Assembly: GCF_947495735.1 (NCBI RefSeq)
Contig: NZ_CANMAA010000006.1
Coordinates: forward strand, 147,666-211,665
DNA length: 64,000 nt
Direction of reading: 5' to 3'
Origin: an uncultured Pseudokineococcus sp.
GTDB lineage: Bacteria > Actinomycetota > Actinomycetes > Actinomycetales > Quadrisphaeraceae
The number at the start of each line of letters is the position of its first letter. Position 1 is the stretch's first letter. Positions 30,319-39,435 of the stretch are shown here, piece after piece. Made by a program: the position numbers and the translations under genes. The notes below the pieces were generated by a model. It had not been told where the DNA came from. It did no database searches and worked only from the letters and a program-made list of their open reading frames with translations.

Positions 30319-30924
30319 GTGACGTCGGTGCGCCCGGCGGGGCGGGGCCGCGGGGCCGCGCTGCGCGCCGTCGCCGGCTGGGTCCTGCTCGTCGTCGGCA
30401 GCGCGGTCGCGTGGTGGCTGCTGGCGCCGCAGCCGCCGGTCGTCACCGACGGGACCCAGCGCGTCTCCCCGGGGATGCCGGAGCTGGCGGCGGCGCAGGA
30501 CGGCTTCTTCGTCCTCGCCACAGGTGTCGCGGGCGTCCTGGTCGCCGTGGCGGTGCTGCGCGCGCGCGGCGGACCGACGGGTCCGCTGGCCCTGGGAGCC
30601 CTGGTCGCGTCCGCGCTGGGCGCGGTGTGCGCGGCCCTGCTCGGCAGCGCCCTCGGCGAGGTGGTGGCCGGACCCCGCCGCGCCCCGGCGCTGCCCGCGG
30701 ACGTCACCGACCGCGTGGCCGAGGGCGTCGTCGTCGCCCCCTCGGGGCTGGTGCTGTCCGCGCAGGCGGCGCTCGTCGTCTGGCCGCTGCTCGCCGCCCT
30801 CGTGGTCACCGGCGTGCTCATCGCCGCGATGCTCCGGGCGCCGTCGCCGAGCTCGGGGTCGCGGCGGGGCCCCGTCCCCGACGCCGGGGGTCAGGACGTC
30901 GCCGGGCGCCCCACCGGCGCGTAG
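30319..30924 (+). CDS. Four-helix membrane protein (DUF2567-like)
   Basis: A 201-residue membrane protein with helices at about 17-36, 62-82, 88-110 and 145-168. The layout, with a loop holding DGFFVLATGVAGVLVA and the last helix ending in VVWPLLAAL, resembles DUF2567 proteins found near dnaE in actinobacteria; the match is by eye. Function unknown. GTG 30319 lies 43 bp after dnaE without a strong ribosome site. Its last 34 bp overlap the convergent ybaK gene. Confidence 0.65.
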   Translation: MTSVRPAGRGRGAALRAVAGWVLLVVGSAVAWWLLAPQPPVVTDGTQRVSPGMPELAAAQDGFFVLATGVAGVLVAVAVLRARGGPTGPLALGALVASALGAVCAALLGSALGEVVAGPRRAPALPADVTDRVAEGVVVAPSGLVLSAQAALVVWPLLAALVVTGVLIAAMLRAPSPSSGSRRGPVPDAGGQDVAGRPTGA

Positions 30925-31397
30925 GTCGCCCCCGCCAGGCGCACGAGGTCGGCGGGCGCGAGCTCGACGTCGAGGCCCCGGCGCCCGGCGCTGACCAGGA
31001 CGGTGGGGTGCGCCGCCGCCGAGGCGTCGACGACGACCGGCAGCGGCCGGCGCAGCCCCAGCGGGCTGATGGCGCCGACGACGCCGCCGGTCAGGCGCTG
31101 CGCCGCGGCCGGCTCGCACAGGGCGGCGCGCCGCCCTCCCCGCGCCGCCGCGAGCGCCCGCAGGTCCAGGCGCCCGGCCACGGGGACGACGGCCAGGAGC
31201 GGGGAGCCGTCGACCTCCGCGACGAGGGTCTTCAGCACCCGCGCGGGGTCGACGCCCAGCGCGGCGGCGGCCTCCTGCCCGTAGCCCGCCTCCGCCGGCG
31301 CGTGCGCCACGCGCTCGAAGGGCCGCAGCACGTGGGCCGCCCCGTCGGCGACCAGGGCGCGGACGGCGGCGGTGGGGGCGGTGGGTCGTGTCGCCAC
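30891..31397 (-). CDS. ybaK: YbaK/EbsC-type Cys-tRNA(Pro) deacylase
   Basis: A 168-residue YbaK-domain protein that hydrolyses mischarged Cys-tRNA(Pro). The fold motifs VLKTLVAEVDGSPLLAVVPVAGRLDL (with the conserved Lys) and VGAISPLGLRRPLPVVVDASA are clear; GxxSPxG and the trailing Asp are typical. GTG at 31397 has GGGAGGA 5 nt ahead. It follows the LON-domain gene by 29 bp on the minus strand, probably as an operon, and its end overlaps the converging membrane-protein gene. Confidence 0.9.
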   Translation of the reverse strand: MATRPTAPTAAVRALVADGAAHVLRPFERVAHAPAEAGYGQEAAAALGVDPARVLKTLVAEVDGSPLLAVVPVAGRLDLRALAAARGGRRAALCEPAAAQRLTGGVVGAISPLGLRRPLPVVVDASAAAHPTVLVSAGRRGLDVELAPADLVRLAGATYAPVGRPATS

Positions 31398-31426
31398 GGC
31401 GTCCTCCCGGTCGGCTCGGGACCGCG

Positions 31427-32083
31427 TCAGTTCGGCGTGGCGAAGGACAGGTCGGGGCCGGTCTGCGGCAGCGCCCCCGTCGCGGTGAGGAGGGCGTCCT
31501 CCCGCGCGAGGAGCCGCAGCTGCGCCCCGAGGCGCGCGACGGCGTCGGGCTGCTCGAGCAGCGCCTGGCGCTCGTGCAGCGGCAGCACCATCCCCGCGGT
31601 GACGAGGTGGGAGAGCACGCGCGGCGACGTGACGCCCAGGGCGTCCTGGGCGCCGCCGAGGCGGGCCCGGTAGGCGGCGAAGGCGGCGGCGACCCGGACG
31701 CCGAGGAAGGCCGCCCGGTCGGGGTCGCCCTCGACGTCGTCGAGGGGCGAGACGAGCCCGGTGGCGTAGGGGGTGCCCGCGGTCTCGTCGAGGCCGTGCA
31801 GGCGGAAGCGCAGCGCGCCGCTCGTGACCAGCTCGAAGCGGCCGTCGTCCAGGGCGGTGATGTCGCGGACGACGGCCGTGCAGCCCACGGCGTGCACGGC
31901 GTCGGCGCCCTCGCGCACGTCCCGCCCCGGGCGGACCGCGACGACGCCGAAGACCCGTCGCTCGGGCGGGGTGTCGAGCAGGTGCTGGGCGAGCGCGCGG
32001 TAGCGCGGCTCGAAGACGTGCAGCGGCATCACCAGGCCGGGGACCAGCACCGACGGGAGCGGGAACAGCGGGAGGGGCTGCAC
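31427..32083 (-). CDS. LON substrate-binding-domain protein
   Basis: A 218-residue stand-alone LON N-terminal (substrate-binding) domain. [26 protein letters not shown] is the typical opening and [15 protein letters not shown] the second motif. There is no ATPase or protease domain, so it is not Lon itself; cellular role unknown. GTG 32083 is preceded at 7 nt by TAGGGT (32091-32096), matching the leaderless pattern. It is divergent from hisD, 113 bp away. Confidence 0.9.
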   Translation of the reverse strand: MQPLPLFPLPSVLVPGLVMPLHVFEPRYRALAQHLLDTPPERRVFGVVAVRPGRDVREGADAVHAVGCTAVVRDITALDDGRFELVTSGALRFRLHGLDETAGTPYATGLVSPLDDVEGDPDRAAFLGVRVAAAFAAYRARLGGAQDALGVTSPRVLSHLVTAGMVLPLHERQALLEQPDAVARLGAQLRLLAREDALLTATGALPQTGPDLSFATPN

Positions 32084-32090
32084 GTCCGCG

Positions 32091-32096
32091 ACCCTA
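32091..32096 (-). promoter_or_regulatory. Leaderless-type -10 for LON-domain gene
   Basis: On the minus strand TAGGGT ends 7 nt before the GTG at 32083; no ribosome site is present. Confidence 0.45.
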
Positions 32097-32184
32097 CGTC
32101 CGCAGCAGGAGCCGGCGTCCGGGCGGGCGCCGCGCCTCCCCGCGCCCTCCCGGGTGCGCGGGGAGGCCCGCGCGCCGGGCGCCC

Positions 32185-32190
32185 TACGAT
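32185..32190 (+). promoter_or_regulatory. Leaderless-type -10 for hisD
   Basis: TACGAT ends exactly 6 nt before GTG 32197, so the his mRNA should start on the hisD start codon. No ribosome site precedes hisD. Confidence 0.55.
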
Positions 32191-32196
32191 CGAGGC

Positions 32197-33537
32197 GTGA
32201 TCCGCCGCCTGGACCTGCGAGGACGTCCCCTCGACGCGCGCGAGCTGCGCGGCACCCTGCCCCGCGCCGAGCAGGACGTGGAGTCCGCGCTGGAGGTCGT
32301 CCGCCCCATCGTCGAGGACGTGCGCACCCGCGGGGCCGCGGCCCTGCGCGACCTCGGGGAGCGCCTCGACGGCGTCCGGCCCGAGCACCTGCGCGTCCCG
32401 GCCGACGCCCTCGCCGACGCCCTCGACGGGCTCGACCCGGCGGTGCGGGCCGCGCTGGAGGAGTCGGTGCGCCGGGCCCGGCTCGTGCACGCCGACCAGC
32501 GCCGCACCGACACGACGACCCAGGTGGTGCCGGGCGGGACGGTGACCGAGCGCTGGGTCCCGGTCGGGCGCGTCGGCCTCTACGTCCCCGGCGGCGTGGC
32601 GGTCTACCCCAGCAGCGTCGTGATGAACGTGGTGCCCGCGCAGGAGGCCGGGGTGGCCTCCCTCGTCGTCGCGAGCCCGCCGCAGCGCGACCACGGCGGG
32701 CTGCCGCACCCCACGATCCTCGCGGCCTGCGCGCTGCTCGGCGTCGAGGAGGTGTACGCCGTCGGGGGGGCGCAGGCGGTGGCGATGCTCGCCCTGGGCG
32801 CCCGGGACGACGACGGCTCGAGGCTCTGCGCGCCCGTCGACCTGGTCACGGGCCCGGGCAACCGGTACGTCGCCGCCGCCAAGCGGCTCCTGCGCGGCGT
32901 CGTGGGCATCGACGCGGAGGCCGGGCCCACCGAGGTCATGGTGCTCGCCGACGAGAGCGCCGACCCCGTCCTCGTCGCCGCCGACCTGGTCAGCCAGGCA
33001 GAGCACGACGAGGTCGCGGCCGCCGTGCTCGTGACGACGTCGCCGGACCTCGCCGAGCGCGTCGTGGCCGAGCTCGGGCGGCAGGTGCCCGCGACCAAGC
33101 ACGCGGAGCGCGTGCGCACCGCGCTCTCGGGCCCGCAGTCCGCCGTCGTCCTCGTCGACGACGACGCGGGGCTGCTGGCCGTGGCCGACGGCTACGGCGC
33201 CGAGCACCTCGAGGTGCAGACGGCCCACGCCGCGGTGCTCGCGGCGCGCGTGCAGAACGCCGGGGCGATCTTCGTGGGCGCGCACGCGCCGGTGTCCCTC
33301 GGCGACTACTGCGCCGGGTCCAACCACGTCCTGCCCACGGGCGGCTGCGCGTGCTTCTCCAGCGGGCTGTCGGTGCAGACGTTCCTGCGCGGCATCCACG
33401 TCGTGGACTACTCCGCGCAGGCGCTCGCCGACGTGGCCCCGCACGTCGTCGCGCTCGCCGAGGCCGAGGACCTGCCCGCGCACGGCCAGGCGGTCACCGC
33501 GCGCCTGGCCCGCGCTGCGGACGGGGCCGGCCGGTGA
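32197..33537 (+). CDS. hisD: Histidinol dehydrogenase HisD
   Basis: A 446-residue zinc enzyme that oxidises histidinol to histidine, the last two steps of histidine synthesis. [48 protein letters not shown] and [10 protein letters not shown] (zinc/substrate ligands) are present; [14 protein letters not shown], which carries the C-terminal zinc ligands, follows. It heads the his operon and is coupled to hisC by GTGA. GTG 32197 is supported by the -10 hexamer immediately upstream. Confidence 0.97.
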   Translation: MIRRLDLRGRPLDARELRGTLPRAEQDVESALEVVRPIVEDVRTRGAAALRDLGERLDGVRPEHLRVPADALADALDGLDPAVRAALEESVRRARLVHADQRRTDTTTQVVPGGTVTERWVPVGRVGLYVPGGVAVYPSSVVMNVVPAQEAGVASLVVASPPQRDHGGLPHPTILAACALLGVEEVYAVGGAQAVAMLALGARDDDGSRLCAPVDLVTGPGNRYVAAAKRLLRGVVGIDAEAGPTEVMVLADESADPVLVAADLVSQAEHDEVAAAVLVTTSPDLAERVVAELGRQVPATKHAERVRTALSGPQSAVVLVDDDAGLLAVADGYGAEHLEVQTAHAAVLAARVQNAGAIFVGAHAPVSLGDYCAGSNHVLPTGGCACFSSGLSVQTFLRGIHVVDYSAQALADVAPHVVALAEAEDLPAHGQAVTARLARAADGAGR

Positions 33538-34766
33538 GCGGCGACGCCGGGACGACGACCGACCCGGTCGCCGCCCAGCCCGCCGCGTCCGACCCCCCCG
33601 CCGGTGGCACGGGCCTCGCCCTGGCGGACCTCCCGCTGCGGGAGGAGCTGCGCGGCGCCGAGCCCTACGGCGCGCCGCAGCTCGACGTGCCGGTGCTGCT
33701 CAACGTCAACGAGAACCCGGTGCCGCCGTCGGAGGCCGTCGCCCGCGAGATGGGGGAGGCGGTGGCCGCCGCCGCGCGCGGGCTGAACCGCTACCCCGAC
33801 CGCGAGTTCCTGGACCTGCGCGCCGACCTCGCCGACTTCCTGGCGCTGGAGTCCGGCGTCCGCCTCCCGCCCGAGCAGCTGTGGGCGGCCAACGGCTCCA
33901 ACGAGGTCATGCTGCAGCTGCTGCAGGCCTTCGGCGGGCACGGGCGCACCGCGGTGTCCTTCGCGCCGACCTACTCGATGTACCCCGAGTACGCCCGCGA
34001 CACCGGCACGCGCTGGGTCGCCGGGCACCGCCGCGAGGACTTCACCGTGGACCCCGCCGCGGCCGTGGCGCTGGTCGAGGCCGAGCAGCCGTCCGTCGTG
34101 CTGCTGACCTCGCCGAACAACCCCACCGGCACGGCGCTGCCTGCCGACGTCGTCGAAGCCGTGTGCGAGGTGGCCCCCGGCGTCGTCGTCGTGGACGAGG
34201 CGTACGCCGAGTTCCGGCGCGCGGGCGTGCCCAGCGCGCTGGAGCTGCTGGAGCGCTACCCGCGCCTGGCCGTCAGCCGCACCATGAGCAAGGCCTTCAG
34301 CCTCGCCGGGGCGCGCGTGGGCTACCTCGCCTCCTCGCCCGCGGTCGTCGACGCGCTGCGCGTCGTCCGGCTGCCGTACCACCTGTCCGGCGTCACCCAG
34401 GCGGTGGCGCGCGTGGCGCTCCGGCACTCCGAGGAGCTGCTGCGCGGCGTCGCCGCCCTGCGGGCCGAGCGCGACGACCTCGTCGCGTGGCTGCGCGGGC
34501 TGGGCCTGGAGGTGGCCGACTCCGACGCCAACTTCGTCCTCTTCGGCCGCCTCGCCGACCGGCACGCCGCCTGGCAGGGCCTGCTCGACCGCGGCGTCCT
34601 CATCCGCGAGACCGGGCCGCCGGGGTGGCTGCGCGTCTCGGTGGGGACGCCGGAGGAGACCGCCGCCTTCCGCGAGGCGCTGGGAGAGGTCCTCGCCACC
34701 CCCGCCGGCGCCCGGGAGCCCTCCCGGTCCGGCGACCACGACCCCTCGACGAGGAGCACGCGATGA
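33534..34766 (+). CDS. hisC: Histidinol-phosphate aminotransferase HisC
   Basis: A 410-residue class II PLP aminotransferase. [11 protein letters not shown] is the substrate-binding start, LTSPNNPTG binds phosphate, [10 protein letters not shown] contains the PLP Asp/Tyr, and [17 protein letters not shown] holds the PLP lysine K253. Residues 1-30 are a Pro/Ala extension and the last 25 residues are polar. It starts GTG in a GTGA overlap with hisD and ends in an ATGA overlap with hisB. Confidence 0.96.
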   Translation: MSGDAGTTTDPVAAQPAASDPPAGGTGLALADLPLREELRGAEPYGAPQLDVPVLLNVNENPVPPSEAVAREMGEAVAAAARGLNRYPDREFLDLRADLADFLALESGVRLPPEQLWAANGSNEVMLQLLQAFGGHGRTAVSFAPTYSMYPEYARDTGTRWVAGHRREDFTVDPAAAVALVEAEQPSVVLLTSPNNPTGTALPADVVEAVCEVAPGVVVVDEAYAEFRRAGVPSALELLERYPRLAVSRTMSKAFSLAGARVGYLASSPAVVDALRVVRLPYHLSGVTQAVARVALRHSEELLRGVAALRAERDDLVAWLRGLGLEVADSDANFVLFGRLADRHAAWQGLLDRGVLIRETGPPGWLRVSVGTPEETAAFREALGEVLATPAGAREPSRSGDHDPSTRSTR

Positions 34767-35419
34767 GCGAGACCCCGACCCCCGCAGCAGCTCTGACCGG
34801 CACCTCCTCTCGCCGGGCGCGCGTCGAGCGCCGCACCAGCGAGTCGCACGTCGTCGTCGAGGTCGACCTCGACGGCACGGGGGAGTCGCGCATCAGCACG
34901 GGCGTCGGCTTCTACGACCACATGCTCACGGCGCTGAGCCGCCACAGCCTCGTCGACCTCGTCGTCGAGGCGGAGGGCGACCTGCACATCGACGCCCACC
35001 ACACCGTCGAGGACGTCGCCATCGTGCTCGGGCAGGCCTTCCGGCAGGCGATGGGGGACAAGAAGCGGCTGGTCCGCTTCGGCGACGCGACCGTCCCCCT
35101 GGACGAGGCCCTCGTGCAGGCGGTCGTCGACGTCTCCGGGCGCCCGTACTGCGTGCACTCCGGCGAGCCCGAGGGCCAGGAGCACGTGCTCATCGGCGGC
35201 GGGCCGGGGAACACGCCCTACCTGGGCTCCCTGACCCGGCACGTCTTCGAGTCCTTCGCCTTCCACGCCCACCTCGGCCTGCACGTGCGCGTGCTCGCCG
35301 GCCGCGACGCCCACCACGTCGTCGAGACGCAGTTCAAGGCGGTGGCCCGCGCCCTGCGCACGGCGCTCGCGGTGGACCCCCGGGTGACGGGGGTGCCCAG
35401 CACGAAGGGCGCCCTGTGA
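34763..35419 (+). CDS. hisB: Imidazoleglycerol-phosphate dehydratase HisB
   Basis: A 218-residue monofunctional IGP dehydratase. The manganese ligands lie in the paired motifs [14 protein letters not shown] and [21 protein letters not shown] and SGRPYCVH are also present. There is no fused phosphatase domain. A GAGGAG site precedes ATG 34763, which overlaps the hisC stop. The end overlaps the next gene by GTGA. Confidence 0.97.
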   Translation: MSETPTPAAALTGTSSRRARVERRTSESHVVVEVDLDGTGESRISTGVGFYDHMLTALSRHSLVDLVVEAEGDLHIDAHHTVEDVAIVLGQAFRQAMGDKKRLVRFGDATVPLDEALVQAVVDVSGRPYCVHSGEPEGQEHVLIGGGPGNTPYLGSLTRHVFESFAFHAHLGLHVRVLAGRDAHHVVETQFKAVARALRTALAVDPRVTGVPSTKGAL

Positions 35420-36231
35420 GCGACGAGCCCGCAGGAGGCCAGCCCGTCGACGACGGACCCGGGAGCGGTTCTCTCGCAGGCCCTCCCGAGCGCGTCGTCG
35501 TCGTGGCGCCGGTGGCGGACGCCGGTCGCCTCGCCGGGGTGCTGGCGCTGGCGGGCGTGCGGGCCGACGTGGCCCCGCTCGGGGGCCGGGGATGCCTCGT
35601 CGCCGCCAGAGCCGCTGCGGGAGAGGCGGGTGCGGACGCCGACGCGTCCGACGCCGTCGTCCGCGGCACCTCGCGCGCGCTCGGCGCCGCTCCTGTCGTG
35701 GTGCTGCGCACGGACGTGCGCGGCGGGGCGGGCGGCTCCGTCCGCGCTGAGGAGTGGGTGCGCGGGCAGCGCCGGCACGGCGCCGACGTCGAGCGCTCGC
35801 CCGGCCTGGTCCTCGCCGGGCTGCCGGACGACGCCGAGCGCGTCGTCCACGGCACCCGCCGCGTCGACGAGCTCGACGGGGCGACGACGAGCGATGGCCT
35901 CGGGCGGATGGCGGCGGCCCGACTCGCCACCGGTCGCGGGGCCGGGGGCGGCCCGCGACCGGGCGGTCCCGTGGGGGCGCCGAGCGCGCCCTCACCGGTG
36001 CTGCCGGCGGCCCTGGCCGTCGCCGCGGCCCTGGTCCTGGGGCTCGAGGTGGCCCGGCTGCTCGCCGGAGGGGGCTCCGCGCTCGTGGCGGCCGTCGCCC
36101 TCCTCGGCGCCGTGCTCGCCGCGGGGGTCGCCCTGCGCCGGGGTGCCGCCCGGGGGAGCGCGGCGCGCAGCGCGTCGACCGGCTCCGACGACGCCGCGGG
36201 CGAGGACGGCCCCCGCGCCGAGGGCTCGTAG
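35416..36231 (+). CDS. Hypothetical membrane protein in his operon
   Basis: A 271-residue protein I do not recognise. Residues 28-155 look like a soluble alpha/beta domain ([32 protein letters not shown]), then a Gly-rich linker, then two hydrophobic segments at about 198-220 and 224-243 and an acidic tail. It is coupled to hisB by GTGA, so it is co-translated with the his genes. Its TAG stop is part of the -10 hexamer for hisH. Function unknown. Confidence 0.75.
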   Translation: MSDEPAGGQPVDDGPGSGSLAGPPERVVVVAPVADAGRLAGVLALAGVRADVAPLGGRGCLVAARAAAGEAGADADASDAVVRGTSRALGAAPVVVLRTDVRGGAGGSVRAEEWVRGQRRHGADVERSPGLVLAGLPDDAERVVHGTRRVDELDGATTSDGLGRMAAARLATGRGAGGGPRPGGPVGAPSAPSPVLPAALAVAAALVLGLEVARLLAGGGSALVAAVALLGAVLAAGVALRRGAARGSAARSASTGSDDAAGEDGPRAEGS

Positions 36232-36234
36232 GCT
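36229..36234 (+). promoter_or_regulatory. Leaderless-type -10 for hisH, overlapping a stop codon
   Basis: TAGGCT begins with the TAG stop of the preceding gene and ends 6 nt before the hisH GTG at 36241. Confidence 0.5.
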
Positions 36235-36240
36235 CTGCGC

Positions 36241-36915
36241 GTGGCTTCCCCGCGCGTCGTCGTGCTCGACCACGGCTCCGGCAACGTCCGCTCCGCCGTC
36301 CGCGCCCTCGAGGCCACGGGCGCGCGCGTCGAGCTGACCGGTGACCGGACCGCGGCCCTGGAGGCCGACGGCCTCGTCGTCCCCGGCGTCGGCGCCTTCG
36401 CCGCCGTCGCGCGCGACCTGCGCTCGGTCGGCGGCCACGAGGTCGTCGCCGAGCGCCTCGAGGCCGGTCGCCCGGTCCTCGGCGTCTGCGTCGGGCTGCA
36501 GGTGCTGTTCGCCCGGGGCCTGGAGCACCAGGCGGAGGGGGGCGGCCCTCCGGTGCCGGGGGAGGAGCCGGGGCTGGGCCTGTGGCCCGGCGAGGTGGCG
36601 CGCCTGCCCGCCGCCGTCGTCCCGCACATGGGCTGGAACACCGTCGAGGCGCCCGAGGGGTCGCGCCTGTTCGGGGCCGAGCCGGACCCGGACGAGCGCT
36701 ACTACTTCGTGCACTCCTACGCCGTGCAGGAGTGGAGCGGGCCGGCCTCGGCCCGGGTGACGTGGGCCGACCACGGCACCCGGTTCGTCGCGGCGGTGGA
36801 GGACGGCCCCCTGTCGGCCACCCAGTTCCACCCGGAGAAGTCCGGGGACGCCGGCCAGCGCCTGCTGCGGCGCTGGGTCTCCTCGCTCGACGGCGGAGCG
36901 GGCGAGCCGCGGTGA
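36241..36915 (+). CDS. hisH: Imidazole glycerol phosphate synthase glutaminase HisH
   Basis: A 224-residue class I glutamine amidotransferase that feeds ammonia to HisF. The triad is C83 in GVCVGLQ, H197 and E199 in QFHPEKSG. The N-terminal [18 protein letters not shown] is typical. HisF, its obligate partner, is not in this window. GTG 36241 is 6 nt after a -10 hexamer; the end overlaps a 58-aa gene (GTGA). Confidence 0.96.
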   Translation: MASPRVVVLDHGSGNVRSAVRALEATGARVELTGDRTAALEADGLVVPGVGAFAAVARDLRSVGGHEVVAERLEAGRPVLGVCVGLQVLFARGLEHQAEGGGPPVPGEEPGLGLWPGEVARLPAAVVPHMGWNTVEAPEGSRLFGAEPDPDERYYFVHSYAVQEWSGPASARVTWADHGTRFVAAVEDGPLSATQFHPEKSGDAGQRLLRRWVSSLDGGAGEPR

Positions 36916-37088
36916 ACCCGCTCGTCATCGGCCTGGTCCTGGCCGTCGCCGCGGCCTTCCTGGCCGGGGGAGCCCTGTCGCTGGGGCGCCAGCACCTCGT
37001 GCGCGGGGCCGTGGCCGTCGGCGCGCTGGCGGCCCTCGCCCTCCTCGGCGCGGGCCTCTACCTGGTCCCCTACGCCCTGGACCGCTAG
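36912..37088 (+). CDS. Small two-helix membrane protein
   Basis: A 58-residue protein with two hydrophobic helices (about 3-21 and 31-53) separated by LGRQHLVRG. It is GTGA-coupled to hisH, which argues it is translated. I do not recognise a family. Function unknown. Confidence 0.65.
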   Translation: MNPLVIGLVLAVAAAFLAGGALSLGRQHLVRGAVAVGALAALALLGAGLYLVPYALDR

Positions 37089-37137
37089 CCCGCCCCGGGG
37101 GCGGGGCCGCCCCGCCGCGGGCGCTCGCCCGGGCTGC

Positions 37138-37143
37138 CAGGAT
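37138..37143 (+). promoter_or_regulatory. Leaderless-type -10 for hisA/priA
   Basis: CAGGAT ends exactly 6 nt before GTG 37150. No ribosome site is seen there. Confidence 0.45.
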
Positions 37144-37149
37144 GGAGCC

Positions 37150-37899
37150 GTGAGCGAGCCCGACCAGACCCCCACCCGTCTCCAGCTCCTGCCGGCCGTC
37201 GACGTCGCCGACGGGCAGGCCGTGCGCCTCGTCCAGGGCGAGGCCGGCTCCGAGACCGGCTACGGCGACCCCCTCGGGGCGGCGCTGGCCTGGCAGGAGG
37301 GCGGCGCGGAGTGGGTCCACCTCGTCGACCTCGACGCCGCCTTCGGGCGCGGCACGAACGCGGAGCTGCTCGCCGACGTCGTGGGCCGTCTCGACGTCGA
37401 CGTCGAGCTGTCCGGGGGCATCCGCGACGACGCCTCGCTGGCGCGCGCCCTGGCCACCGGCTGCCGCCGGGTCAACCTGGGCACCGCGGCGCTGGAGGAC
37501 CCGGAGTGGACCCGGCGCGCCATCGCCGAGCACGGCGACCGCATCGCCGTGGGGCTCGACGTGCGCGGCACGACCCTGGCCGCCCGCGGGTGGACCCAGG
37601 AGGGCGGCGACCTCTGGGAGGTGCTCGCGCGCCTGGACGCCGACGGCTGCGCCCGCTACGTCGTCACCGACGTCACCAAGGACGGCACGCTGCGCGGGCC
37701 GAACACGGCGCTGCTGGAGCAGGTCTGCGCCGCCACCGACCGACCCGTGGTCGCCTCCGGCGGCGTCTCCAGCCTCGAGGACCTCACCGTCCTGCGCGCG
37801 CTCGTGCCGAGCGGCGTGGAGGGGGCCATCGTCGGCAAGGCGCTGTACGCGCAGGCGTTCACGCTCGGCGAGGCGCTGGACGTCGCCGGGCGCCCGTGA
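37150..37899 (+). CDS. hisA: Phosphoribosyl isomerase PriA/HisA
   Basis: A 249-residue (beta/alpha)8 isomerase. [20 protein letters not shown] contains the first catalytic Asp and [16 protein letters not shown] the second (about D175 region). [12 protein letters not shown] and [12 protein letters not shown] bind the two phosphates. In actinobacteria without a separate trpF this enzyme (PriA) serves both histidine and tryptophan synthesis; which applies here depends on genes outside the window. GTG 37150 lies after a 61-bp gap with its own -10. Confidence 0.93.
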   Translation: MSEPDQTPTRLQLLPAVDVADGQAVRLVQGEAGSETGYGDPLGAALAWQEGGAEWVHLVDLDAAFGRGTNAELLADVVGRLDVDVELSGGIRDDASLARALATGCRRVNLGTAALEDPEWTRRAIAEHGDRIAVGLDVRGTTLAARGWTQEGGDLWEVLARLDADGCARYVVTDVTKDGTLRGPNTALLEQVCAATDRPVVASGGVSSLEDLTVLRALVPSGVEGAIVGKALYAQAFTLGEALDVAGRP

Positions 37900-38687
37900 C
37901 CCCGCCCCCCGGGACCCCGCCACCGGCGACATCTCCGACGGGTGGCGCCCACGCGGCCGGGGCCGACTCCGGCGGCGTGCCCTGGGCCGGGCGCACCCTC
38001 ACCCCCAGCCCGTTCGCGGGCGACGACGGGAGCGCCGACGCGGGCGTCGTGGCCGCGCTCGCCGAGCGCGACGCCACCGGCCCCGCGGCCGTCGTCGCGG
38101 CCCTGGCGGGCACGCGGGTCTTCGTCCCCGTGGTGGCGGTCTCGGCGGGGGAGGAGGCCTCCCCGCTGACGGGCGTCGCCTCCGACACCGGGGCGGACAT
38201 GGCCGTCGTCACCCTCACCGCCCCGGACGGGCGGCGGGCCCTGCCCGTCTTCACCTCGACGGCGGCGCTGGCCGCCTGGGACGCCGCCGCGCGGCCGGTG
38301 CCGAGCGAGGTCGAGCGCGCGGCGCTCTCGGCCGTCGACGAGGGCTGCGCGATGCTCGTGCTCGACCCGGCGGCGCAGCGGCCCCTCGTCGTGCCGCGCC
38401 CGGCCGTCGAGGCCCTGGCCCAGCAGCGCTCGTGGACGCCGTCCTGGGAGCGCGAGGACGTCGCCGAGGCCGTGCGCGCCGCCGCCGAGGTCGAGCCGGC
38501 CGTGGCGAGCGCCGCGGTCGAGCGCGGTCGCCGGGCGGAGACGGCCGTCGTGCTGGCCCTGGCGCCGGGCCTGGACCAGCCCGCGCTGGACGCCCTGCTG
38601 CAGCGGGTGCAGGACCGGCTGGCGACGTCCGCGGTCGTCGCCGAGGGCGTGGACTCCCTGGAGCTGCGCCTCACCACCGCCGGCTGA
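37896..38687 (+). CDS. SseB-like N-terminal domain protein
   Basis: A 263-residue protein with an SseB N-terminal-like domain (about 60-165: [42 protein letters not shown]). A C-terminal part, [26 protein letters not shown], resembles the SseB C-terminal domain. It often lies next to his genes or infC in actinobacteria; role unknown. GTG 37896 is GTGA-coupled to hisA. Confidence 0.8.
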   Translation: MTPPPGTPPPATSPTGGAHAAGADSGGVPWAGRTLTPSPFAGDDGSADAGVVAALAERDATGPAAVVAALAGTRVFVPVVAVSAGEEASPLTGVASDTGADMAVVTLTAPDGRRALPVFTSTAALAAWDAAARPVPSEVERAALSAVDEGCAMLVLDPAAQRPLVVPRPAVEALAQQRSWTPSWEREDVAEAVRAAAEVEPAVASAAVERGRRAETAVVLALAPGLDQPALDALLQRVQDRLATSAVVAEGVDSLELRLTTAG

Positions 38688-38689
38688 GC

Positions 38690-38732
38690 CGGGCGCTCGC
38701 GGGCCGGGGCCCGGAGCCCGGGCCGGCGCCCG
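38690..38732. terminator. GC-rich imperfect hairpin after SseB-like gene
   Basis: GGGCGC near 38691 and GCGCCC near 38726 flank an inner imperfect GGCC-type stem. It is a plausible terminator for the his operon, but the stem is imperfect and has no U-tract. Confidence 0.35.
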
Positions 38733-38769
38733 CGGAACAGCGGGCGGGGCGTCCCGGTTGGCGCCGGGC

Positions 38770-39435
38770 ATGACCACCATCGCCATCATCGGCGCCGGCC
38801 GCGGCCTGGGCCGCGCCGTCGCCCGCCGCTTCGGCGCCGAGGGCTTCTCCGTCGCCCTCCTGTCCCGCACCCAGTCCCGCGTCGACGCCCTCGCCGAGGA
38901 GCTCGCCGCGGACGGCGTGCACGCGCGCGGCTACGCCGCCGACGTCCGCGACCCCGCCTCCCTGGCAGCGGCTCTCGAGCGCGCCACGGAGGAGCTCGGG
39001 CCGATCGAGGTGCTGCAGTACAGCCCGCTGCCGCAGAAGGACTTCATGCGGCCGGTGCTCGAGACGACGCCCGCGGACCTGCGCGGTCCCGTCGAGTTCT
39101 CCATCTACGGCCCGGTCGCCGCGGTGCACCAGGTGCTGCCGGGCATGCGCTTCCTCGGCGAGGGCCGCGGCACCGTGCTCTTCGTCAACGGGGGGTCCGC
39201 CGTCACGCCGGGGCAGGCCGTCACGGGGACGAGCGTCGCCTTCGCGGGCCAGGCCGCCTACGCCCAGCTCCTGCACGAGAAGCTCGCCGAGGAGGGCATC
39301 CACGTGGCCCAGCTCGTTATCGGCGGTCGGATCGTCGAGGGCGACCCCGAGAAGGACCCGGCCGTGCTCGCCGAGCACCTGTGGTCGCTGCACACCGGGC
39401 GCGACCGCTTCCGGCTGCAGATCAGCGCCGACTGA
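38770..39435 (+). CDS. Non-canonical short-chain dehydrogenase-like protein
   Basis: A 221-residue Rossmann protein of the SDR superfamily. The dinucleotide motif IIGAGRGLGRAVARRF is intact and the ADVRDPASL region is normal. The NNAG position reads QYSP, and the YxxxK catalytic pair aligns with FAGQA, so both Tyr and Lys are absent. It therefore probably binds NAD(P) without classical SDR chemistry, or uses other residues. I chose ATG 38770; an upstream TTG at 38758 is less likely. No clear ribosome site. Confidence 0.85.
   Translation: MTTIAIIGAGRGLGRAVARRFGAEGFSVALLSRTQSRVDALAEELAADGVHARGYAADVRDPASLAAALERATEELGPIEVLQYSPLPQKDFMRPVLETTPADLRGPVEFSIYGPVAAVHQVLPGMRFLGEGRGTVLFVNGGSAVTPGQAVTGTSVAFAGQAAYAQLLHEKLAEEGIHVAQLVIGGRIVEGDPEKDPAVLAEHLWSLHTGRDRFRLQISAD

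Noticed and set aside
26543..30322. 1259-codon plus-strand frame in another phase over dnaE
   Set aside because: Arg/Gly/Pro-rich out-of-frame translation of dnaE.
26739..30821. Very long minus-strand open frame opposite dnaE
   Set aside because: It mirrors dnaE codons in extremely GC-rich DNA; the dnaE protein shows all catalytic motifs and the antisense product resembles no family.
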